From assembly GCA_013339765.2 (NCBI GenBank), contig CM023449.1:114313070-114377069 (forward strand): 64,000 nt of DNA. Reading direction: 5' to 3'. The DNA is from Haemaphysalis longicornis (lineage: Eukaryota > Arthropoda > Arachnida > Ixodida > Ixodidae). The translations under genes were made by a program, and so were the position numbers. Shown piece by piece: positions 34,160 to 45,557 of the stretch (position 1 is the first letter of the stretch; each line of letters starts with the position of its first letter). Below the pieces are notes generated by a model. That model did no database searches and had not been told where the DNA came from. It saw only the letters and a list, made by a program, of their open reading frames with translations.

Positions 34160-34312
34160 AAAAGAAACAGATAAAGGCGAAAAGCAAAAACGCCCGTGTG
34201 TACCACATTTCGGCGCACGTTAAAGATCTCCAGGTGGTTAAAATTAATCCGGAGCCCTCCACTATGGCGCGCCCCATCGCCGCGCCGCGTCGACACGTTA
34301 AACCCTACAATC
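34160..34312 (+). mobile_element. Ruka-type SINE, 3' part
   Basis: 'GGCGAAAAGCAAAAACGCCCG', 'GGCGCACGTTAAAGATCTCC' and 'AGGTGGTTAAAATTAATCCG' are present and it ends 'CACGTTAAACCCTACAATCA'. The tRNA-like head is missing. Confidence 0.8.
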
Positions 34313-35034
34313 AATCAAAAAGAAACAGGCGGAAGAACAAAGGAAAAAAATAAAAAACCTGTCGTGAACCTAGTAAGTGTGTAAGTCATACACCAGCATT
34401 ATTATTTCAACATTTTTGTACCGAATCGATAAAAGCAGAACACATCGTTAAATGGCTAAGTATATAAGCACATTCTGTGTTTCCACGGCTACACGCACCA
34501 CTTGCTGAGTCTCCGAAAGATAGATTTTACCTAAAGCAGGCTGGGTGTACAGTGACCTAAAATGTAACACTCCAGACCAGTCTTTGAAAATTTAGCGTGC
34601 ATGCATATTAAATTGAGTGCTTGCATTGAAAATGTCAGTTTCGACGTTTGGAGCATCACTTAAGGCGCCCTGCCCAAAAAGTGACCGAAATATACCACTA
34701 TACCCTAATTAAGAACTATATTTCGGAGCCATTCTATAAATTCTGTACTGTTTAAAAAGCCACCTCGTAAAAAAAAAGAAGTAGACAGAAATCCAAATTT
34801 GAACCCAGAGTGCACGTATAAAAGGCGGAGGTGATACCTCGACAACATCAAGACAGGCAGCGTCTTTGTTGCAACCCGTGCTCAAAAATATTTGCGTCCA
34901 TGAGATAGAATTTCAGGCAGGAATACACGACTTCGTGCTAATAGCTAAGTTCAGGTTCAAAAGCAGTTTAAACGTCAACGCGAGTGAATGCAGGGCATAT
35001 GCAGTTCCGTTTCCAGGTTGAAAAATTGTTACTA

Positions 35035-36316
35035 CTGTGTAACCCCGATAATACGACGTTCACAGAATTGGGAGAAAGCGTCGTATGACCGTAGTGTTGT
35101 ACGACCGGGGTGCGGGAAAAGGCTGACCTAGTAGATGGTTTCACGTGACGGGTAGTCTAAGAACCTATTTAAACTGCTATATTTAGTGCGTTCTCGCGTG
35201 ATTTGCAAACTTTTAGCTTAAAGTTTAAGTAAAAAAAACGAAACGCCTATGTTGTGCCCTCTCCCTCCACGGCGTCCGAGCTCGCCCGCCAGCCAAGTGC
35301 CGCGTGCTATGCAACAGCCGTAGCGAGCAAGATAAGGCCACATGGTCGAGCAAATTGAGATGGAAATAATCGAGTGTTAAACTGCCAAGGCTAAGCGAAA
35401 CGAACAATAGTACAAGGCGGAGATGAAGAAAACGGCTTTACTGCAGGGTAGACACACACTTTGAACGGGCCTGCGCCGTCAGTGTTGGGTAGAAGGGCTC
35501 AGCACATAGCTGTTTTCGTTTCCTACAAAACCCAGCAAGAGGAAATAGATGAGATGATTCAAACTTCACGAGTAATCCGTGTTGCGGCAAAAATTTTAGC
35601 GCGTCTTGCTAGACTTGCTGCGGCGGCGAGACAGTCACCCAAGATGGCGGTGCCAACGTATAGGTGTCTACACCTTTTGGGCGGACGCGTGTGCATCGAG
35701 GCACTCTAGCAAAAAAAGGAGTTGAGGGACAACGCGGCTTTGAAAGGCACTGATAAGCAGAGATCAGAGACATGGGGAGAGAGAGCGTTGTGAAAGGAAG
35801 AAACTTGGATCGAGCGGGCGGGGAAAGCGGGTGTTTGGTCATCGCCGTGGGGTTGCGTCGTATGTGGTTTCGCATTCGTCGGCCGCTAGATACAAGCTTC
35901 AAATTCACGGCCCACCTGCCCCCTGAACTTCAACTTCTCGCGGTTGGCGCGCTCGCGTGCTGCTGCCGCGTGGCGCCGTCGCAGGTCAACTCCCGTTCAC
36001 GAGTACACACCTGCTTGCTTGCGCCTGTTCAGCAAGTGGTCTGGCCCACCTGCGGACCTTTGCACATCAAGCAGCACCAAACGGGGTTAAGATAAAGAAG
36101 GTCGAGACGACGCGGCGAAGGGGTGTAAATTATGGGAAAAACGCCGGCTTATCCGCGGCAGGGTTCGTTGTATCAAGCGAACCGCGTGCACCCGAGCGTC
36201 GTATAATCGGGGTATTTAATGCATTGTTTTTACAGGGAGCTTGCCGGGACTGCGGTGATTCGTCGTAAGAAGCGGGTCGTCGTAAGTCCAGGAAACGTAT
36301 GAGCGGGGTTCCACTG
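35035..36316. mobile_element. pogo/Tigger-like non-autonomous element
   Basis: Ends 'CTGTGTAACCCCGATAATACGAC' and the complement of 'CGTATGAGCGGGGTTCCACTG' match Tigger/pogo-type ends (CAGTGGAACCCC...ATACG), with TA dinucleotides at 35033 and 36317 as target duplication. An internal second end-like string 'CGTCGTATAATCGGGGTA' is at 36199. No transposase frame survives; the core is GC-rich with unrelated short frames. Confidence 0.75.
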
Positions 36317-36485
36317 TATATCTTTTAGACGGACTGAACAGTCACGCTAAACATGAACCTACAGGAGGCCTAAATAACGTACCGATCTTTTCGGTTGACG
36401 ATGTGGCGCTGGCGGCCATGGAGTTCCAGTGGTTGGTTAGCGGTTCTTAACAATCACGGTCCACGAAAGGGCGGCCGGAGGCTAC

Positions 36486-36621
36486 CAGTGCAAGCGATGG
36501 ACTTGCCGCTGAGATACGGCCCCTGCCAGGTCGTGAGTCCAGTGGGTATCCAGAAGGAGGGCGTCACTCGAAGGCAGCGAAATCTGAGCAGCTGTGAGCG
36601 TGGGCGACCGTTCTTCTTTCT
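36486..36621 (-). CDS. Candidate exon, unassigned
   Basis: A GC-rich minus-strand stretch with acceptor 'CATACTACAG|AG' and possible donor 'TG|GTAGCC'. Its 44 full codons read without a stop ('KEERSPTLTAAQISLPSSDA', 'LLLDTHWTHDLAGAVSQRQV'), with codon-like composition unlike the AT-rich surroundings. The donor is weak. Its end phase (two bases) does not fit the known next kinase exon at 32088 directly, so it belongs to another gene, needs a further exon, or is chance. Confidence 0.3.
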
Positions 36622-36949
36622 CTGTAGTATGATGATGATCATAGCCAAGACGACAAAGAAACCCACTTACGACCGCTACTGTAATAGCGGCATCAGTCCA
36701 CAATGCCCATTAGTGCAACTATTGAGTATAAATAATTCGAATGAAAAAAAAAGTAAAATCGGTCGTCGTTGAATACTCCAACCTAGCATTTCCAACAGCT
36801 GACGCACGAAATTAATGAGAAAATCTAAACTTAAATCAAGAATTCGATCTGACCATTCATCAACTCACATTAACGTTTCTCCCAAAAACATTGCGTTACG
36901 TTGACAGAAAGAAAACGAAAAAAACGAAAAAAAAAAGAGATTGAGAATA

Positions 36950-37520
36950 ATATATCTTCCCCTTCCGACTCCTCCATTGTAACGCCCATCATTATTTTTG
37001 TTCCAAGTCACGTGAAGGTGGTACATTTGGCTTGGGTCCCTGGCCATACGGATATCAGGGGCAACGAGCTAGCGGACCCTTGAGCTAATCTCACTGTTTC
37101 AGCTCCCGTTGAATTCGGCGTTCGTAATCTGGCTCTTTTTGCGATTAAAACGATGTTGGCATTTTGACGCTACTTTTTCTGATGCACTCCTATATTTTGA
37201 ATAGTATCGACATTTAAAGTTCGGGTGCAACGTTCATTTTTCAGGTTCTCGACAATGCGCGTGACCATCACCGAGCTGCACTGCACGATTCAAAGGCTAA
37301 ATTTCTATTTGTTTAAAACAGTGCTTCCACCCACGGAACTATGCTTGCGGAGCAAGGTCCCGAAAACAATCGAACATTTTTTCTTGCCTGTCGCCGCTTC
37401 TCAGCAGCTAGACAACTGCTTTTGAAGGACCCTATTGACCTTTTGACCTTGACTCTATCTGTTCCACCTATATTATCTATTGGGGCAAACAATTGGGGTA
37501 TGCAAACCATGATATATATA
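36950..37520 (+). mobile_element. LINE fragment: RNase H end and zinc-finger end
   Basis: 'HLAWVPGHTDIRGNELADP' (37021-37080) is the H-x3-GNE-AD signature of LINE RNase H, stopped by TGA straight after. The following 37250-37470 in two frames reads 'ELHCTIQRLNFYLF' and 'KTIEHFFLPVA', the C-terminal finger region with a frameshift. A decayed I/LOA-type relic. Confidence 0.7.
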
Positions 37521-37737
37521 TAATTGTACTTAAGCTTCCCTTTCTGTTTCAGGTCGCTTGATTTCCTGAAGGTATTTATGAATAGGTGATTGGGGTTTTA
37601 ATAGCAACAAAGTTTCTTTTACGGCCTCTGCCTTTCCGGAAATAAATTAGTATTTTGCGGTGCTCAGAAATTTAAACAAGTGATTTATCCCTGGCCAGTC
37701 CCCCCTTGTGCGTACGTCTCAAAAACTTGGAGGGCAT

Positions 37738-38287
37738 CATCATCATCATCATCATCATCATCATTTAATAATCGACCGGGTGCGGCACTCGCCCCGCGGA
37801 AGGCATTTCTAGACCGCAATCTCTTGACTACATCCGGCTGTAATAGTTCGGGTCACCAGGTTGAGCTGGGTATTATACCGGTCGGGTCTGGCAGGAAGCC
37901 CTCCACTGCTACAAGGAGCGGTTGAGGAGTGGGAGCAAATCTGGAGTGCGTTGTTATGACCATAGTAGCGAGCCAGGACAGCAAGCGCAAAGGAAAATGC
38001 GTTTTGTAGAGTAGATGAGGCGGAGGTGTTCATCAAGAGTGGCCTCCGGGCAGTAGCTCCCACCAGGGAGATGCACCAGTGTGGTGGTGGGAGGCTCCAG
38101 CGAGTTTGACGGCAATGTACAAGCATGTGTGCGAAGCCAGTAATCGGATAGGGTTAGTCCTGTGTGGGTGGGTATTGGCCATAGTCGAGTTTCGCATGCA
38201 GAGTATCGAGTGTGCGGCGGAAGCCGGTTGCATTGCACGGATGGCGGCGTGTCCATGTCAACGCGCCCAAAAGATGTGGATGCCAGG
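37738..38287 (-). mobile_element. LINE 3' fragment with (ATG)n tail
   Basis: On the plus strand it begins with about nine CAT triplets (37738-37764) followed by 'TTAATAATCGACCGGG', so the minus-strand element ends in ATG triplets. Several minus-strand frames run through the part up to 38287 without a recognised domain. Its 5' side abuts the (GA)n tail of the next LINE at 38288. Confidence 0.5.
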
Positions 38288-39850
38288 GGAGAGAGAGAGA
38301 TGAGACTTTATTCTGCAGCTCCAGTCCCAGCCGCGGAGTTATGAGTCCTCGGAGGAAGGGGGTGTCCCATGGTCCTGCGACGGTGATTCCAGGGGGATTG
38401 ATCAGCTGGTGGAGATGCGTATGGTTCACGAAAAGGTGCGGCCAATCTGGTAGTTTCGGCAGCCTGACTGTGAGTCTGTAAGAAAAGTAACTGCTTCAGG
38501 GTGGCTGGTGGTCGCTAGGGCAACGCACCTATCCCCGGCGACATCGATGGATATTGCGTTCGTAATGGCGGCATTGATTTATTGGCCAGGGTGCGTAACT
38601 ACACAGGGTACGTGGTCCGCGCGACCGGTGTAGGGGTAGCACCCGTATACACATATGTAGAGCAGCCGGGTCGCTTCCGCAGCGGGCGGTCAAGCTTTGG
38701 GCACGAGGAGCCCGTCGGCCAAGGTTCCCGGGCATATTGCGGGTGCTTGGTGCTACCCGGATGCGAAAACAACAGCCTCACATGGTTAAAATTCACATAC
38801 AAGTAATACCAAGACACATCGAAACACGAACAACGGAGCGCGTGGTTTTCAGCTCGTGCCCCGCATCCTGGAGAGGGGCCGCGCATGCGCAGTAGAAGGA
38901 AGTTGCGAGAGTTCGTGTCCAACCGCGGTATGGAAAGAGCATCGTTCTGCGTCTGCGCATGTTGATTTGTCCCCCATCACCAGCGCTTGGTTCCGGTTCC
39001 GCTACCATCCATAATTTCGTCGTGCGCGGCTTATTCTACGGAGCGACGATGTTAGATGGCGGTATTTTGCGCCGGAAAACCGCACTTGTTGGCGGCTGTC
39101 GTGAATGTGTTGCTTGATGAAAGCTGTCTTGAAGGTTACCCAGTAAACCAGAGCCCAGTACAGATTTGTGATTTCGTTTGCGTAGAAGCCGCGTTTTATA
39201 TTGTGAAAATTGTTGCGTCACCTTAGAAGACCGAGTAGTGCTCGGTGTACCCGAAGGGGTCCATTGAACCCTGAGTGGTCGCCCTGTTTCCGAGGTGGAT
39301 AAGGTCTGAGGAGGCGTCTCCAACTGTGAGAACAATCAGGCGGTTTGATAGGAGGTCCGCGACGCAGTCACATGGTCGTTGTCCGTGTATTGTTCCGGCT
39401 AAGGACTGTAGTACTCCAGTATGTGCCACGTTGTCGAATGTCGCCTCCAGGTTCAGGGCGAGGATGGCTCTCGGGAAGTGGCAAGGGGCTACACCTAGGA
39501 TGTCTTTCTTAAGGGGAATCAGCACGTCTTGTTTTCCAAGGTTCTGGCGGAATACGAATATGTTTTGGATCTTTCCTGCGGAGTACAGGTGTTGAAGCCT
39601 TACGAGTGACACATGTTAAAAGTTTTCCCACAAGCGAAGTGAGAAATATTGCCGTGAGGTCGTCGATGGTGGGAACTTTCCCATGTTTGGGGACCATCCG
39701 GACTGTCGCTATCTTCCAGGCGATATGAGTTTGCCAGAGCGCCAACAGAGTTTAAAAAGGTCTGTGAGACTGCGTGGCACTGTGGTCTAGGGAGTACGTA
39801 GCCGGTAGGGGTGTAAGTTGACAGGGGGTTGAGCCGTATGGAGGGCACCT
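38288..39850 (-). mobile_element. LINE fragment with RT domain, (TC)n tail
   Basis: Minus strand: 'WKIATVRMVPKHGKVPTIDD' and 'FLTSLVGKLL' (39650-39735), then 'AILALNLEATFDNVAH' (about 39430-39475, motif A) and 'LSNRLIVLTVGDAS' plus 'ATTQGSMDPFG' (39260-39350, motif B). The '(GA)n..GATGAGACTTTATTCTGCAG' start at 38289 is the 3' tail. The catalytic YADD region is missing between 39240 and the tail. Inactive. Confidence 0.7.
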
Positions 39851-41950
39851 TCAAGTTCAGAGCATTTGAGAAGGCATTTGTCGAAAGACAAAATAAGGGA
39901 ACAGTTCATTGTGTCATTGCATAGAGTTGTTGGATCAATGTGAGTGTTTGTACCGTAAAGAAAAAGTGTGGACGTGCGAAAAGGCGAAAACTCAGCACCG
40001 TGCAAGGTGAGGTGCTTGAGATATTCTGTGATTGCTGGGTGCAGTAATTTCTGGGGGCAAGCGATTTGTGGCTTGAACCAGCTTGGAATGGTCTCTGGCG
40101 CGGTACAGGTGTTAGCGTGGAATTTGTTCTCGAAGATTTCTTGTGTCCGGGGTTAGATTGGGGAAGGACATGAAATGGCTTTGAGGGCCTAGAGCATCGA
40201 GGTGTAGTTTGAGCTACGTATATTTACAGAGTCTGAGTGCTGGAGTAACAGTGTGGTAATTGTCGGGGCACTTAAAGGTAAAGAATGCCAAAGAGAAAAC
40301 GAAAACTGCGCAGAGGGAAAAGAACCATGGCGCCGGTAAGGTGTGGGCACAATCGCACCACCGGGGGCCAAGAGGACTATTTTCAGCATGCTAATTACGA
40401 AAGTTTCGAAGCGTGTGTACGTTAAGAATGTAGATATAGGACCTGCGAGGGTAAGTGGTCCACCATTTCAGTAGTACTAACGCAGGGCCAAATGACTGAA
40501 ATAAAAAGGATGACAAATGTGACAATAAGAGAACACAGTCCCTCCACTTGCATGGGAACTTTGAGTGTGGAAATTACAAAATTAACAACAAATTTTCCCT
40601 GCCACCGTAAATATGTCACTTAAAAGGGCGATTGGCGTAGCCTCTTATTCATAGTAACGCAGCGAAGAAAACGACGCAATTGGAAAAGGATAATGGCGAT
40701 GGTAATGAAAGGACAATCGCAAAACTCGACGCGTTGATGTATTTGTTTGCTGTCTCAGAAGAGATAGATTCTGAAGGAGCTACCTCAGCGTTGACGGACT
40801 CTGCTATAACCAAACAGGCAGGCATTCTCGCTGGGCACAACCAAAGATTGCACTTTCAGGTATACATAGGTCTCATATAACAGCATTTTATTCAGTTGAA
40901 ATCAGCGTAACAATGGAAAAATTTGGTGACCAAGGAGGTGATGCCAACTGCATAGGGCCTTTCTGGTTCGTATAAAAAGGGCGTACATGGGCGATAATTT
41001 TTAACACTAAAAGTACGCACTTTGCTGAGGGAGAGGGTTGGTAGAGGAGATAAAATTTGTACTAAATTATTCACAACCCGCAGAAACAGAATGTATGGGT
41101 CGCCTACACAAGACAAATATTTTCTGTACCACGGACGTAAGGCAAACATGAATGCCTGACACTTTCCGGATTAGATGGCACTCTATGGTGAGGACTGTGC
41201 TGGTAAACGACGGTAAAAGTTTTTTTTCAGTTTTTCAATTTTAGCAGGACGGGCTAAGAGCTGATTTTTTATTGTCTACCATTGAAATTTTTCCTTGTTG
41301 AATACACCCTTTAAAGAAACGTGTCCTATTTACTAAATGTTTTACTGCAAATAAACTGGCAGGGGTTGAGACAGTAACGTTACTAAGTTTCTTCAATTTA
41401 TTTAGGCGACTGCAACGTTCCGCTGTTTCCGGTGTAGCCTTGAGTTCTGCTGTTTGAGTTCTGCTTGAGTCCCGGCGAAGCAATGCGTATTTGAACTAAG
41501 CACAAATAGCAGTTTCAGTGTTTGGAAGGGATTCTTCAATTACGCCATTTTTTTGCATTGCTTGCATGTGCAGTCAGATGTGAGCTGCTTTGTCTTCACA
41601 GGAGAGTTATAAACTAGCAAATACGGAAGGCCTCAGGAATTAGGCCTTATGAATGAGTCCGAGGTACGGCCGATGTACGGAATTAGTGATTTCGCACTGC
41701 GAAACATGTAGTATGCCCGTTACGTAATTCCCGAAACGTTTCCTGGTTGAGAAACGGGAAAAAATGGGAAAGATAACTTCGGGACACACACCTCGTCTTT
41801 CAAATCGTGGAGTTTGCTTCGTACACTTGTTATATTTAGGGGTTCGGCATTGTGTGTAGTAATAACAGAAATTTGCTGATGATTACGGTGCTCCCTAATG
41901 CGAAATATGAGTGCAGCGCGAGATTCAGTCTTCTCGGTGACGGCGCATAC
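39851..41950. other. No gene recognised
   Basis: Short open stretches occur on both strands (for example 40680-40880), but none shows splice borders plus a known domain. No long repeat structure was seen. Confidence 0.3.
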
Positions 41951-42070
41951 CTGCTGCGTTTCAGCAAGTGATCGTCTCATCAGCGAACGCCCGACGGTGC
42001 GCGCATTACTCTGGTGTTCTCTTGGTAGCGCGTCACCGCCAGGGAGCATGACTCGCGGCAGCCTCGGCAT
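41951..42070 (-). CDS. Candidate first coding exon, unassigned
   Basis: Minus-strand ATG at 42070 opens 40 codons without a stop to a donor 'CAGCAG|GTATGC'. The peptide is basic (includes 'HQSNARTVGRSLMRRSLAET') and the upstream 100 bases are purine-rich and GC-rich like a 5' leader. It lies in the right place and strand for the kinase gene's 5' end, but it ends in phase 0 while the next known exon needs one leading base, so an unseen exon would be required. Confidence 0.25.
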
Positions 42071-43334
42071 ACCGTCCTACCCCTCACAGTTTGGCCGTAC
42101 CTTCCTCCTCCGCTTTCCGGCTTGCGCTTTCTCGTCTGTCTTCGCTTTCCTCTTCGTTCACAAAGTTACACGAGGCCGACGGCGACGTGACACCACAGGA
42201 GGTGGCGCTTAAGAGCTGCGCTCAAAACAATTTGAAGTGAAGGCCACAATTTGGGGATCCTTGTGCATGTAAGCAAGATCTGGTGAGAGTGCTATCCAGC
42301 AGCCCGTGTCTAAAAGCGCGAGTGCGCACTAAACTCTGAACAGTTGAGTGAAGCTCCGCAAAAATAACGCACAAAGGGTTGGGCCCGCCTAGCACTACTG
42401 AATATCGACACACCACACCGTACCACCGCTCCACAAAAAAGGTCACCCAATTACCTTTCTCAGCCGCTACGTTTCCTAGCGAGAATTCATCCTAAAAAAT
42501 GTAGGCCTGTTATCTTGTTTAGATAAGTAAGTGAGGTGAGGTGAGTGTGAGAGGGAAAGAGGTTCCCATCCTGCACCACATATGTATCGCAGGGACAGAA
42601 AATGAAGGGGAGGGGGTAGAAATATGGGTTGAGGTAGTGGTAGAAAGGTGGTTGGGGCAGGAAAAAGATAGTGTAATTGGCAAGAGAAGATAGATCTACC
42701 ATCAGCGACCACCGCCCAGGGACGGGCAAAACTATCCTCGGGATTTTTTTTTCTAAGAAAAATTTCATTGTTTGAAACAAAAAATGAAAAAACTCTACAA
42801 GTATTAAAAGAAAAAAAATGCGCACACTAAACATTAAGAAGACTGTTCTAAAAATGATCTTCACTGTCGACTTGGATGCTTAGTAGACGTCTTGTCTTGT
42901 TTGTTCTTGTTAGTGAGCTTTACTTGATTTTTTTATCTTGGCTTGTTGATCTTGTTCTGCATGATTTCTTCGTGATCTGATGTGACCGGGGATATTGATC
43001 TGTTACGCCTGATGGTTTGTGATTATGTGTTGTTGTTGGTGTTCTGCTTGGATTCCTTGTGTTGTTATGGTGTAAGAAGCGAATGACTGGAGATGTGGGC
43101 GGAGGAAGCCTCACCAACATGGCGTTTCTGCTCCATCCCAGTATCATATCCTGTCTTTTATATAGTCGTGATTGATCATGTTGGTGTTCAGTTATGTTTT
43201 GTCTATTCTTGTGCTTGTAGAATTATTTCGTAAATTTTTAAAACCATCTCTTCTAAAATTAATCTTGTTTCCTCTTTCTTAATTATTTCCGGTTTTCTGT
43301 TCTCAAAGTGCTCTCCCAGTTTTTTAACGAGTAT

Positions 43335-43440
43335 TTTCCTTTCATTTAATAAAAGTGGGCATTCTGTTAGATAATGATCAAAGTTCTCTATATCCTTGCT
43401 ACACTTGCATGTAGATGCCTGCGCTATTTTGAATCTTGAA
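43335..43440 (-). pseudogene. LINE C-terminal zinc finger
   Basis: Minus-strand reading 'ASTCKCSKDIENFDHYLTEC' then 'PLLLNERKIL' keeps a C-x-C then H-x4-C pattern with the 'HYL.ECP' ending common to I/LOA/Jockey LINE pol. The first C pair lost one residue of its normal spacing (C-x-C rather than C-x2-C). Confidence 0.65.
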
Positions 43441-43573
43441 AAATAAAACGGGGATCTGCCATGCCCTGTCAGGGCTTGGGAAGTGTAGAAGTGCGTAGCA
43501 AAGTGGTCCGGAATACGAATTACGTTATTAACCCAACTATACCTTTTTTGCCATCTTTATTCCACACCTTATT

Positions 43574-43825
43574 CTACTCCTGGTTCAAATTTGTATATAA
43601 ATGTTTCGAAATTAATGATTTTGTTATTGCAACAAAAGTTGGTTCTGCGTTTCTTGCGGCTTCTTTCAGCAATTGATCTGCAAAGTTATTGCCTATTGAG
43701 GAGCTGTGTGCTTTTACATAAGTGAGTTTTATACTTACTGCTACATTCTCTCTAAGGACTAGTTTTAATTCATTAAATATTGAATTTGTGTTAGCGGGTT
43801 TTTTAGTGCTTGGAGTACCGACCAA
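43574..43825 (-). pseudogene. LINE RNase H fragment
   Basis: Reads 'KLTYVKAHSSSIGNNFADQL' near 43690-43740; 'VKAH....GN..AD..AK.A' is the C-terminal RNase H1 signature, here with His, Gly-Asn and Asp kept. The 5' part of RNase H is in other frames upstream. Confidence 0.75.
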
Positions 43826-44399
43826 CTATCGGTAAATAGTTGATGGTTATTTTTTGCTTTGTTTGTTATTATAAATTATATTGCCTTTTAATGACTATTA
43901 TTTAAGCTGCGTAGTTGGAACTGTTTTCTGGAAGCTTAAACTTTTCCGGTTTTACTATTTGGTTGTTATTGTTAAATATTACAAAATCTGCTCCTACTTC
44001 TTTTTCTGTCTTTGAACCATCCGTATACATACGGTAGTCTACTATTTCTTCTGTGGGAGTGATTATAATACTGCTTTTATTTGCTGGGTGATCTGTCCAG
44101 AGGTCGTATTTTTTTCATGATTTGATTACTTGTGTATAGCGTGTAGTCAAATGAAAATGTTTTGCCCTCTCTTCGTACTCCATATTGTTCATTTTCTTTT
44201 CCAAGTGTTAAATACAATGGCGGGATTTTTACCATAATCTTTAAGGACAGGTTTGATGTTGTTTTGAAAGCTTTCGTTATCATTAGTAACGGAAATATTT
44301 GGATCTCCTGTAGTTTCCTTAAAATAGTTACCTTCCGAGTGTACCACACCGGTGCTGCGTAGGTAAGCATTCGTTCAATGCCTCTCTTATACATAACTC

Positions 44400-45546
44400 G
44401 CACTAATTATCTTTTTGAACTCTTGTCGATGTTTAGCGTCCTGTTCAGGTTGTATGTTATCTCAGGTATTTTTCCTTTTACATATTTTAGATGAGGTAAA
44501 AATGTTAACTTATTATCTATTATTACACCGAGTAACTTCATTTCGTTGACTGTTCTTTTTCTGCTTGAACCTATTTGGAGTATAGGTGGAGGGTTTCCAT
44601 ACTGTTTTCCTATTGTCATTGCTTGTGATTTGTCACTATTTATTGTTATTCCTTTGCTTACAGCCAAGTCATTATATATTTTTAATACTGTGTTTGTTGT
44701 TTCTTCTGCATTTTTTCTTGATTGAAACTGAACGATGGTTACTACATCATCTGCGAAAGCTTGGATGTGGGTTTCATATTGGAGTTCGTTATCTAGTAAG
44801 TCAGCTATGGTGATATTCCAGTAAAATGGCTAAGTGGTGATCCTTGTGGTGAGCCCACCTCTAATAGCTTAATAATCTTAATATTGTCAGTTGCGTAGAC
44901 CATCTTCCTACTTGTAAGTACACCATGTGTTAGTTTCATTAAATTGCTGTAACATTTGTGTTCTTCTAGTTTTTTTTACTATAACTGGGTTAATAGAGTT
45001 GGATGCGTTCCTTATGTACAAAGACAAGATTAAGGTGCTGGTTCTGTCTAGTTTCGCTCTTGTAGCACACTTTTTTATTTCTTGAAAAGGTTGTATTGTT
45101 GATGTATTATGAGTAAAGCCATACTGATATTTATTGAAGAGATTTTTATAGAGGTGATGATAAAGTCGATCCTTAACTAACTTCTCCAGAACTTTACCTA
45201 GGATGCAAATAATAGCTATTGGGCGAAATTTACGTTCCTCGCATGTCGCGTCTGGTCTTGTTTTGGGGATAAGTATTACCCTTGATTCCTTCCATCTTTA
45301 TGGAAAGTAAGCGTTCAGAAAGCAGGCGTTAAATAAATTCAACAAGAACTGTTTGTGTTTCCTGAAGATTGCTTGGATAACAAAGGTATTAGGCTTGTCC
45401 GGTCCCGGTGTTACATCTTTCCTAAGGTTATCCACAACTAATGTTACTTCAAAATCGGTAAATGGGGTATCGTTTCTTCCAGGATGTTCTCCGTCCCCTC
45501 GACATTCCGTTTGAATAATACTGGTATTATCCCCTGTTCGTTTCAC
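44400..45546 (-). pseudogene. LINE reverse transcriptase, broken
   Basis: Starts with 'DFEVTLVVDNLRKDVTPGPD' (45460-45400), the RT fingers entry 'K..G.D'. It goes on in other frames through 'RVILIPKTRPDATCEERKFR' (about 45280-45220) and ends with 'KGITINSDKSQAMTIGKQYG' (44650-44590), the region after the YADD box, and 'MKLLGVIIDNKLTF' (44540-44495). Several frame changes and a stop make it non-functional. Confidence 0.75.
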
Positions 45547-45557
45547 TGCCTGCAGCT

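Noticed and set aside
34815..34870. TATA-box promoter on the plus strand ('CGTATAAAAGGCGG')
   Set aside because: No coding frame or transcript-like exon follows within several kilobases; the region runs into transposon DNA.
37738..37766. CRISPR-like array of CAT units
   Set aside because: Three-base units without spacers; a plain microsatellite at a LINE 3' end.
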